From: Bradyrhizobium stylosanthis
GTDB lineage: Bacteria > Pseudomonadota > Alphaproteobacteria > Rhizobiales > Xanthobacteraceae
Reading direction: 5' to 3'
NCBI RefSeq assembly: GCF_001641335.1
Contig: NZ_LVEM01000005.1
Location: forward strand, 248,001-312,000
DNA: 64,000 nt
The translations under genes and the position numbers were made by a program. Numbering within the stretch: position 1 is the first letter of the stretch; each line of letters begins with the position of its first letter. This document shows positions 25,753 to 32,830 of this stretch, piece by piece. Under the pieces are notes generated by a model, which was not told the origin of the DNA, did no database searches, and worked only from the letters and a program-made list of their open reading frames with translations.

Positions 25753-26682
25753 ATGGGCCAGACACTGGCGAGGTCAGTGATCGGCGGCCTGCTCTGGCTC
25801 GCGGCAGCATCGCTGCTCGCGACCACGGCGTCCGCCCAGACTGCCGGCGAAGGGCTCAGCCCGACGCTGTCGGCGATCAAGAAAGCGCACACCGTGCGGC
25901 TCGGCTATCGCGAGAGCTCGCCGCCGTTCTCCTTCCTCGATCAGGCCAATCGTCCGATCGGCTACAGCCTCGAACTGTGCGAGGCCATCGTCGAGGAGAT
26001 CGGCGTCGAGGTCGACGACCCCAATCTCAAGATCGACTACGTCAAGGTGACCTCGGACGACCGCATCGACGCCGTGCTCCAGAACAAGATCGACCTGGAA
26101 TGCGGTTCGACCACGGCCAACGCCGAGCGCGGCAAGCGCGTTGCGTTCTCGCCGTTGATGTTCGTCGCCGGCACCAAGCTGATGGTGCCGAAGGCCGCGA
26201 GCGTCCAGCAGCTGACCGACCTGAAGGGCAAGGCCATCGTGGTGACGAAAGGCACCACCAACGAGCAGGCGATCCAGGCGGCGGACAAGAAGTACGCGCT
26301 CGGCCTCAACATCATCACCTCGCCCGACCACGAGCAGTCGTATCAGATGCTCGTCGACGGCAAGGCCGATGCGTTCGCGACCGACGACATCCTGCTGTTC
26401 GGCCTGATCGCGCGCCACAAGGCGCAGGACAAGTTCCGCGTCACCGGCGACTATTTGTCCTACGATCCCTACGGCATCATGTTCAAGAAGGGCGAGCCGC
26501 AACTCGCCGCCGTGGTCGAGCGCGCCTTCCGCAAGCTCGGCTCCAACCGCGACCTCGTCCCGCTCTACAACAAATGGTTCATCGCAAGGCTGCCCACGGG
26601 CGAACGGCTCAACGTGCCGATCTCGCTGCAGCTCGAGGAAGCCTTCAAGGCGATGGACGATTCGGCCAGCGCGAATAATTGA
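25753..26682 (+). CDS. Polar amino acid ABC-type substrate-binding protein, orphan
   Basis: A 309-residue periplasmic binding protein of family 3 (glutamate/aspartate GltI-like). The signal peptide ends TTASAQ, and the fold opens VRLGYRESSPPFSFLDQANRPIGYS. IDLECGSTTANAERGKRVAFS carries the residues that bind the amino-acid carboxylate, and the segment DAFATDDILLFGL fits glutamate/aspartate-type proteins. It sits 9 bases after the DAACS symporter, with no ABC permease or ATPase nearby. It may serve a distant ABC system, or deliver ligand to or regulate the symporter. Confidence 0.9.
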   Translation: MGQTLARSVIGGLLWLAAASLLATTASAQTAGEGLSPTLSAIKKAHTVRLGYRESSPPFSFLDQANRPIGYSLELCEAIVEEIGVEVDDPNLKIDYVKVTSDDRIDAVLQNKIDLECGSTTANAERGKRVAFSPLMFVAGTKLMVPKAASVQQLTDLKGKAIVVTKGTTNEQAIQAADKKYALGLNIITSPDHEQSYQMLVDGKADAFATDDILLFGLIARHKAQDKFRVTGDYLSYDPYGIMFKKGEPQLAAVVERAFRKLGSNRDLVPLYNKWFIARLPTGERLNVPISLQLEEAFKAMDDSASANN

Positions 26683-26712
26683 GTTCGTTGCGCTCGCGCC
26701 GCGATCTCGGTG

Positions 26713-26862
26713 CACCCTCTCCCCTTGCGGGAGAGGGTGGCTCGCCGCATAGCGGCGAGACGGGTGAGGGGTATCTCTCCGCGAGAGAAACTCTCATTGA
26801 ATTCGCGGAGAGATACCCCTCATCCGGCGCTTCGCGCCACCTTCTCCCACAAGGGGAGAAGG
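26713..26862. repeat. Long inverted repeat, CCCTCTCCCCTTGCGGGAG type
   Basis: CACCCTCTCCCCTTGCGGGA through GGGTGAGGGGTATCTCTCCG pairs with CGGAGAGATACCCCTCATCC through CACAAGGGGAGAAGG. The centre is TTGAATTC. It fills the gap between the binding-protein gene and the convergent ATP-grasp gene. It resembles the widespread rhizobial intergenic mosaic type. Confidence 0.85.
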
Positions 26863-26883
26863 ATTGCACCGCGTGCTCGGTAC

Positions 26884-27687
26884 TCAGTGTGTCTCCCCAA
26901 ACACCCGGTCCAACGCCGCGTCATACGCCGCCTGCACCAGCTCCGGATGCAGCTTGCTCAGCGCTTCCATCATCACGCCGGAGTTGATCTCGAGCACGCG
27001 CCAGCCGCCGTCGACGCGGACCACGTCGATGGACGCGAAGACGATGCCGATGGCGTTCGCGGCATCGATCGCGAGCTTGACGCAAGCGGTGCGAACCTCG
27101 CCTTCCTCCAGCAGCACCGGCTTTGCGCCGGCATCGAGATTGTGCCGCCAGTCCGCGCCGCGCTGCTTGCTGTAGACGACGAGCGGCGCGCCATCGAGCA
27201 GCACCACGCGGACCTCCTCCTCGATCGCGACATAGGGCGAGATCACGAGCCCCGTGCTCATCGCAAAGACCTCGCCAACCGCGTGGTCGAGCTCCGCCTC
27301 CGTCGTCACCTTGAACACCGAGCGCCCCGATGTCCCCTCGTTCGGCTTCACCACCACGCCTTGCGGGTGATCATGGAGCAGCCCGAGCATGGCCTCGCGC
27401 CAGGAGGCGCCGACGACGTTCGGGCCCAGCCTAGGATTGAGGAAAAGGTGATGCGGAATGGACGGCACGTCCGCCAGCGTCAGCGCCTCGGCAGTTGCCG
27501 ATTTGTCATTGGCAAGGCGGTGCGCGATGGCGCTGTTGAGGCCGATGTCGTAGCCGAAGGCGAAGCGGCGTGTCTCACCCCGGCGCATCGCGATCAGCCA
27601 GCCGCCGGCGCGGACGTCGATCGCGATGTCGTGGCCCGCGCAATAGCGCCTGATCGCCTGGACGAAGGTCCGCTCGCTGCCTGCCAT
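26884..27687 (-). CDS. ATP-grasp family protein (RimK/cyanophycin-synthetase-like)
   Basis: A 267-residue ATP-grasp protein expected to form a peptide or ester bond with a carboxylate. VVVKPNEGTSGRSVFKV is the ATP-binding loop, SPYVAIEEEVRVVLLDGAPLVVYSK the central strand pair, and VVRVDGGWRVLEINSGVMMEAL the metal-binding end with the usual Asp, Glu and Asn. It lacks a recognisable partner domain. The start at 27687 is chosen for AAGG upstream and for the family-like start; a longer frame adds 61 unlikely residues. Substrate unknown. Confidence 0.8.
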   Translation of the reverse strand: MAGSERTFVQAIRRYCAGHDIAIDVRAGGWLIAMRRGETRRFAFGYDIGLNSAIAHRLANDKSATAEALTLADVPSIPHHLFLNPRLGPNVVGASWREAMLGLLHDHPQGVVVKPNEGTSGRSVFKVTTEAELDHAVGEVFAMSTGLVISPYVAIEEEVRVVLLDGAPLVVYSKQRGADWRHNLDAGAKPVLLEEGEVRTACVKLAIDAANAIGIVFASIDVVRVDGGWRVLEINSGVMMEALSKLHPELVQAAYDAALDRVFGETH

Positions 27688-28090
27688 CTGCCTTGGTCGC
27701 TCTGGTATCGGTGTCGCTCGTTTCAGTCGTTCTGGCGCCAAAAGCCGCAAAAATGCGGGGAATGGCGCCGAACCGGGATGAAAATCAGAGCTATTCTTAA
27801 TGAAATTCTCGCGAGCGCGACGGAAATTAAGTGCTGCAATCACGCTCCCAAGGGAAAAGAAATTGCCCACTTGGCGTGCCCGGCAGCAGATTCATTAATG
27901 ATGTGGCCAGTTCTGCCGCAAATGCCGCTTTGACCCGCATCAATTGCATCCGAAACGAGGTTGATTATTGGTCTCAATGGCGTAGATCACACACGCGAAA
28001 TCCTCCGCCATGGCAATGGTGACCGCCCCGATTTCAGGGCCGGGCAACGCTTTTGCCCTAAAACCGCAAATATTCGGAATATCGAAAATC
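27688..28090. other. Intergenic region, divergent promoters expected
   Basis: A 403-base gap between the divergent ATP-grasp and ferredoxin-NADP reductase genes. Its middle and right parts are visibly richer in A and T than the flanks. It should hold promoters for both genes. I found no clear hairpin, operator or RNA gene. In-frame extensions of both neighbours enter it but lack convincing start sites. Confidence 0.5.
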
Positions 28091-28864
28091 ATGAGCGCGT
28101 TTTACCGAGAGAAGGTTCTTTCCGTCCACCACTGGACCGACACGCTGTTCAGCTTCCGCGCCACGCGCGATACCGGCTTCCGGTTCCAGAACGGCCAGTT
28201 CGCCATGATCGGCCTCGAGGTCGACGGCCGTCCGCTGCTGCGCGCCTACAGCATGGCGAGCGCCAATCACGAGGAAGAGCTCGAGTTCTTCTCGATCAAG
28301 GTGCAGGACGGCCCGCTCACCTCGCGCCTCCAGAAGATCAAGGAAGGCGACACCATCCTGGTCGGCCGCAAGGCGACCGGCACGCTGATCACCGACAACC
28401 TCATCCCCGGCAAGCGGCTGATGCTGCTGTCGACCGGCACCGGCCTTGCGCCCTTCGCCAGCCTGATCAAGGACCCCGAGGTCTACGAGCAGTTCGAGTC
28501 CATCGTGCTCGTGCATGGCTGCCGCCAGGTCTCCGAGCTCGCCTATGGCGAGAAGCTCGTCGCGAACCTGCGCGAGGACGAGCTGTTCGGCGAACTGCTC
28601 GCCGACAAGCTGATCTACTACCCGACCGTGACCCGCGAGCCCTTCAAGAACCGCGGCCGCATCACCGACCTCATCAACTCCGAGCAGATCTTCAACGACA
28701 TCGGCCAGGGCCCGCTCAACATCGAGACCGACCGCGTCATGATGTGCGGCAGCCCGGCGATGCTGGAAGAGCTGAAGGTGATGTTCGAGGGCCGCGACTT
28801 CATCGAAGGCAGCGGCAACAAGCCCGGCCATTTCGTGATCGAGAAAGCCTTCGTCGAGCGCTGA
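28091..28864 (+). CDS. fpr: Ferredoxin/flavodoxin-NADP(+) reductase
   Basis: A 257-residue FAD enzyme transferring electrons between NADPH and ferredoxin or flavodoxin. RAYSMASANHEEELEFFSIK is the FAD-binding RxYS motif, LLSTGTGLAPFASLIKD the NADP motif, and VMMCGSPAMLEELK the nicotinamide-side motif. The C-terminus GHFVIEKAFVER is typical of the bacterial subclass with a short C-terminal extension. The start MSAFYREKVLSVHHW is the usual N-terminus, although the ribosome-binding site is weak; a start at 28010 is possible. The membrane glutamate-synthase-like gene follows. Confidence 0.93.
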   Translation: MSAFYREKVLSVHHWTDTLFSFRATRDTGFRFQNGQFAMIGLEVDGRPLLRAYSMASANHEEELEFFSIKVQDGPLTSRLQKIKEGDTILVGRKATGTLITDNLIPGKRLMLLSTGTGLAPFASLIKDPEVYEQFESIVLVHGCRQVSELAYGEKLVANLREDELFGELLADKLIYYPTVTREPFKNRGRITDLINSEQIFNDIGQGPLNIETDRVMMCGSPAMLEELKVMFEGRDFIEGSGNKPGHFVIEKAFVER

Positions 28865-28882
28865 TTGCCGTCTCCCCTCGGT

Positions 28883-29002
28883 GTCGTCCTGGCGAAAGCC
28901 AGGACCCATACCCACCGAGTCCAGCTTGGCGAAGGCTGGTCGTTGTCAGTCTTCGCACAGCTCCCTTCAGGGGTAATGGGTCCTGGCTTTCGCCAGGACG
29001 AC
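28883..29002. repeat. Long palindromic repeat, GTCGTCCTGGCGAAAG type
   Basis: GTCGTCCTGGCGAAAGCCAG with ACCCATACCCACC pairs with GTAATGGGTCCTGGC and TTTCGCCAGGACGAC. Same family as the 18551 element with paired C/T and G/A changes that keep the stems complementary. Confidence 0.9.
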
Positions 29003-29194
29003 GGCGGTGGGTAAAGCGCCTTACCCAATTATTTGCCCTTCCCACCCCACCCCTCTGCTGCACTGCAAAAGCCCATCCTCTCGGCGGATTGATCTGCGCC
29101 GGCCGATTTCGCTAGCCTGAAACAAGGGCCGCGTCATATCCGTATGATAGGCGCGGGCGTATCTTACCGCCTTATGCCTGCGGGAGGGTGGATC

Positions 29195-30880
29195 GTGGCC
29201 GACAACGAAAATCTGGAATCGCCAAAACGTCTGCCTCTGGCGCAGGAGGGGATCATCGAGACCCTGCTGCTGCCGTTCTCGCCGCGCTTCATCGTGCTGA
29301 CGATCTGCGCGGTGGTCACGGCCCTGCTGGTCGGCATCGGCATCGCCGACCGCAAGATCTTCGACATCCTGCTGATCCCGATCCTGATCTTCGGCGCCCT
29401 GACGCTGCTCGGCGTCCGCGACCTCCTGCAGAAGGGGCACGCGGTGCTGCGCAACTACCCGATCTCGGCGCATATGCGCTTCCTGCTCGAAGAGATCCGC
29501 CCCGAGATGCGGCAGTATTTCTTCGAGAGCGAGAAGGACGGCATGCCGTTCTCGCGCGACACCCGTTCGCTGGTCTATCAGCGCGCCAAGATGCAGCTCG
29601 ACAAGCGTCCGTTCGGTACCCAGGAGGACGTCTATCGCGAGGGCTACGAGTGGATGCATCACTCGGTGTCGCCGAAGTCGCATGCCACGGAGAGATTCCG
29701 CATCACCATCGGCGGTCCCGACTGCACGAAGCCCTATTCGGCCTCGGTGTTCAACATTTCCGCGATGAGCTTCGGCGCGCTCAGCCCCAACGCCGTGCGG
29801 GCGCTGAACGCCGGCGCAAAGAAGGGCGGCTTCGCACACGACACCGGCGAGGGCGGCTTCAGTCCCTATCATCAGGAGATGGGCGGCGACATCATCTGGG
29901 AGATAGGCTCCGGCTATTTCGGCTGCCGCCATCTCGACGGCACCTTCGATCCCGAGGCGTTTGCGCGCGTCGCCGGCCAGGACCAGATCAAGATGGTCGA
30001 GCTCAAGATCAGCCAGGGCGCCAAGCCCGGCCATGGCGGCGTGCTGCCGGCGGCGAAGGTCTCGGAGGAGATCTCGAAAATCCGCGGCGTCGCGATGGGC
30101 GAGGACTGCATCTCGCCGGCCTCGCACCGCGCTTTCTCCACGCCTGTCGGAATGATGCAGTTCATCGCCGAGATGCGGCGCCTGTCCGGCGGCAAGCCGG
30201 CCGGCTTCAAGCTGTGCATCGGCCATCGCTGGGAATTCCTGGCGATCTGCAAGGCGATGCTGGAAACCGGCATCTATCCCGATTTCATCGTCGTCGACGG
30301 CAACGAAGGCGGCACCGGCGCCGCGCCGCTGGAGTTCATGGATCATCTGGGCATGCCGATGCGCGAGGGCGTCAATTTCGTCCACAACGCGCTGGTCGGC
30401 ATCAATGCGCGCGACCGCATCAAGGTCGGGGCGTCCGGCAAGATCGCCACCGCCTTCGACATGGCGCGCGCGATGGCGATCGGCGCCGACTGGTGCAATT
30501 CGGCGCGCGGCTTCATGTTCTCGCTCGGCTGCATCCAGTCGCTGAGCTGCCACACCGACCGCTGCCCGACCGGCGTCGCGACGCAGGACCCGACGCGTGC
30601 ACGCGCGCTCTACGTGCCGCTCAAGATCGACCGCGTGCACAATTATCATCATGCGACGCTGCATTCGCTGACCGAGCTGATCGCCGCGGCCGGCCTCGAG
30701 CATCCTCAGCAGCTGCGCCCGATCCATTTCAACCAGCGGACGTCGACGACCCAGGTCAGATCCTTCGCCCAGCTCTATCCGGCGCTGCGCCCGGGCGAGC
30801 TGCTCGAAGGCACCGAAGACCCCCGTTTCCGCGACGCCTGGCAGATGGCGCGCGCCGACACGTTCCAGCCGGCGCTGTGA
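29195..30880 (+). CDS. Membrane-anchored FMN-binding glutamate-synthase-like protein
   Basis: A 561-residue protein. Two hydrophobic segments lie within about the first 70 residues (FIVLTICAVVTALLVGIGIA and IFDILLIPILIFGALTLLGV), followed by a GltB-like FMN TIM-barrel. It has MSFGALSPNAVRALNAGAKKG, SQGAKPGHGGVLPAAKV and VDGNEGGTGAAP (FMN site), and the cysteine set GC-IQSLS-C-HTDR-C-PTG that binds a 3Fe-4S cluster in glutamate synthase. It lacks the glutaminase domain. The start is taken as GTG at 29195 with GGGAGGG just upstream; ATG codons at 29144 and 29174 are alternatives. The physiological reaction is unknown. Confidence 0.87.
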   Translation: MADNENLESPKRLPLAQEGIIETLLLPFSPRFIVLTICAVVTALLVGIGIADRKIFDILLIPILIFGALTLLGVRDLLQKGHAVLRNYPISAHMRFLLEEIRPEMRQYFFESEKDGMPFSRDTRSLVYQRAKMQLDKRPFGTQEDVYREGYEWMHHSVSPKSHATERFRITIGGPDCTKPYSASVFNISAMSFGALSPNAVRALNAGAKKGGFAHDTGEGGFSPYHQEMGGDIIWEIGSGYFGCRHLDGTFDPEAFARVAGQDQIKMVELKISQGAKPGHGGVLPAAKVSEEISKIRGVAMGEDCISPASHRAFSTPVGMMQFIAEMRRLSGGKPAGFKLCIGHRWEFLAICKAMLETGIYPDFIVVDGNEGGTGAAPLEFMDHLGMPMREGVNFVHNALVGINARDRIKVGASGKIATAFDMARAMAIGADWCNSARGFMFSLGCIQSLSCHTDRCPTGVATQDPTRARALYVPLKIDRVHNYHHATLHSLTELIAAAGLEHPQQLRPIHFNQRTSTTQVRSFAQLYPALRPGELLEGTEDPRFRDAWQMARADTFQPAL

Positions 30881-30985
30881 GCGGCCGGCCGCGGTCCGCG
30901 GGCCGCGCGCTGGGGGCCGAAAATTTTGCTGCGAGCGGAGGGTGGGTGTAACGTCTTGTTCAACTTTGGGTGTAGATTAGCCCCC

Positions 30986-31225
30986 ATGGACGAACGACGC
31001 GACAAGGCCCGACATCGGGTGCTGAAAGCCGGAACGATCGAGTTCGGCGGCGGCGCCATCGATTGCACCGTTCGCAATTTCTCCGACAGCGGCGCCGCGC
31101 TCGACGTCACCAGCCCGGTCGGCATCCCCGAGCACTTTACCCTGTTCATTGCTGCCGATGGAAAGCACCTGTCCTGCACCGTGGTCTGGCGTAAGGAAAA
31201 GCGGATCGGGGTGAGGTTCGGGTAG
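30986..31225 (+). CDS. PilZ-domain protein
   Basis: A 79-residue single PilZ domain. RRDKARHRVLKAGTIEF contains the RxxxR-like N-terminal motif, and VRNFSDSGAALDV contains the D/NxSxxG-like motif, so cyclic di-GMP binding is plausible. Such lone PilZ proteins act as c-di-GMP adaptors in motility or polysaccharide control. The start ATG at 30986 is given by the motif position; its ribosome-binding site is weak. The window's right end encodes a GGDEF protein, but the two are 32 kb apart. Confidence 0.82.
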   Translation: MDERRDKARHRVLKAGTIEFGGGAIDCTVRNFSDSGAALDVTSPVGIPEHFTLFIAADGKHLSCTVVWRKEKRIGVRFG

Positions 31226-31252
31226 GGGCGGGCTCGCGCCACAAATTCCACC

Positions 31253-31373
31253 GTCGTCCCGGCGTAAGCCGGGACCCATACGCCGAGGGTTGAGTTTGGC
31301 GAAGACAGCCAACTCAGATCTCGCGCTACAACGACTTCCTGTGGTTATGGGTCCCGGCCTTCGCCGGGACGAC
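31253..31373. repeat. Long palindromic repeat, GTCGTCCCGGCGTAAG type
   Basis: GTCGTCCCGGCGTAAGCCGG with ACCCATACGCC pairs with GGTTATGGGTCCCGGCC and TTCGCCGGGACGAC. It lies between the PilZ gene and the convergent CNNM/CBS gene and may terminate both transcripts. Confidence 0.9.
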
Positions 31374-31412
31374 GACTAACGCGGCGGAATGCGCCCCACC
31401 ATCGCGCCCCCC

Positions 31413-32708
31413 TCACGCCGCAGCCTGCTCCCCGCGCCGGCTCGCCAGGATCTTGTCGATCCGCCTGCCGTCGAGATCGACCACCTCGATGTGCCAGTCG
31501 CCGAGGTCGAAGGCATCGCCGACGTTTGGCAGCACGCTGAACTGCTGCAGCACGAGGCCGGCCACCGTGTTGAAGCGATGCGGCGGCAGCTCGATGCCGA
31601 GCAGCTCGCCGAATTCGTCGACCGGCATCCAGCCGGCGACCAGCAGCGATTCATCCGCGCGCTTGACGTAGGCCGGCTCCGGCGGGCCCTCCTCGGAATG
31701 GAACGCGCCGACGATCGATTCCAGGATGTCGGCCGCGGTGACCACGCCTTCGAAGGCGCCGTATTCGTCGTAGACGAAGCCGACATGGACCGGAGCGGCC
31801 TTCAGGATCGTGAGCACGTCGCGCGCATCCGCCGAGGCCGGAATGCTCGGCGCTTCGCGCACCAGCGCGCGCAGGTCGGGCGCGCGTTCGTTCATATAGG
31901 CGACCAGCAGGTCCTTGGCCTGCAGCACGCCGATCGGCTTGTCGCGATCACCGTCGGATGCCGGAAAGCGCGAATGCGGGCTCTTCGCGATGATCGCCTG
32001 AATGGCCTCCGGGGCGTCGTTCAGATCGATCTCGTCGACCTCCGTGCGCGGCGTCATGACGGCGCCGACCGGCCGGTCGCCGAGCCGCATCACGCCGGCG
32101 ATCATCTCCTTCTCGCCGGGCTCGAGCACGCCGGCGCTCTCGGCCTCGCTGACGAGGTGATGGATCTCGTCTTCCGAGACCTTCTCCTCGGCCTTGCCGC
32201 CGCGGCCGAGCAGCGTGAGGATCAGCTTGCCGGAGAGGTCGAGCAGGAACACCAGCGGCAGCGATATCTTCGCAAGCAGGTGCATCGCGGGCGCGACGCG
32301 GACCGCGATGCTCTCGGGGTCGCGCAGCGCCACCTGCTTCGGCACCAGCTCGCCGACGATCAGCGTCGCGTAGGTGATGAGCGTGACGACGATGCCGACG
32401 CCGACGATGTCGGCGATCCCTGAGGACATGCCGAGCTCGACCAGCCATTGCGTCAGCCGCTGCCCGAGCGTTGCGCCGGAGAACGCGCCCGAGAGCACGC
32501 CGACCAGCGTGATGCCGATCTGCACCGTCGAGAGGAATTTTCCGGGATCGGCCGCCAGCGTCAGCGCCCGCTCGGCGCCGCGCACGCCCCTGGCGGCGAG
32601 CAGCGAAAGGCGCGCCGGGCGAGACGAGACCACGGCCAGCTCCGACATGGATAACAGGCCGTTAATGACAATCAGGACGACGACGATAATGAGTTCGACG
32701 GATAACAT
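31413..32708 (-). CDS. CNNM/CorC-type membrane protein with CBS pair (hemolysin-like)
   Basis: A 431-residue protein with an N-terminal DUF21/CNNM domain of several membrane segments (VELIIVVVLIVINGLLSMSEL; FGELVPK-like motif as VGELVPKQVAL). A cytoplasmic CBS-domain pair follows around GVMTP-like AVMTPRTEVDEI and GVVTAADILESIVG, then a C-terminal CorC_HlyC domain (AGWMPVDEFGELLG). The family is linked to Mg2+/Co2+ efflux and to membrane stress; older annotations call it hemolysin. No good ribosome-binding site is seen before the ATG at 32708. An upstream TTG would add three residues. Confidence 0.9.
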   Translation of the reverse strand: MLSVELIIVVVLIVINGLLSMSELAVVSSRPARLSLLAARGVRGAERALTLAADPGKFLSTVQIGITLVGVLSGAFSGATLGQRLTQWLVELGMSSGIADIVGVGIVVTLITYATLIVGELVPKQVALRDPESIAVRVAPAMHLLAKISLPLVFLLDLSGKLILTLLGRGGKAEEKVSEDEIHHLVSEAESAGVLEPGEKEMIAGVMRLGDRPVGAVMTPRTEVDEIDLNDAPEAIQAIIAKSPHSRFPASDGDRDKPIGVLQAKDLLVAYMNERAPDLRALVREAPSIPASADARDVLTILKAAPVHVGFVYDEYGAFEGVVTAADILESIVGAFHSEEGPPEPAYVKRADESLLVAGWMPVDEFGELLGIELPPHRFNTVAGLVLQQFSVLPNVGDAFDLGDWHIEVVDLDGRRIDKILASRRGEQAAA

Positions 32709-32830
32709 TTCGCGCAAGGAGAAGGGACACCTGACCCGGCGGACGCCGGACCAAGTCCCTTATATATGAACTCCATAAGCGATTGGCCCGGTTCCGGCCC
32801 AAATTGTCGCACCGGAACCGCCGCAGTTGC

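Noticed and set aside
26713..26862. Possible CRISPR-like array because of repeated CCCCTC/GAGGGG blocks
   Set aside because: The blocks form one large inverted repeat, not direct repeats with regular spacers, and no cas gene is nearby.
29021..30727. A 568-codon minus-strand open frame
   Set aside because: It is antisense to the glutamate-synthase-like gene, which has FMN and Fe-S motifs.
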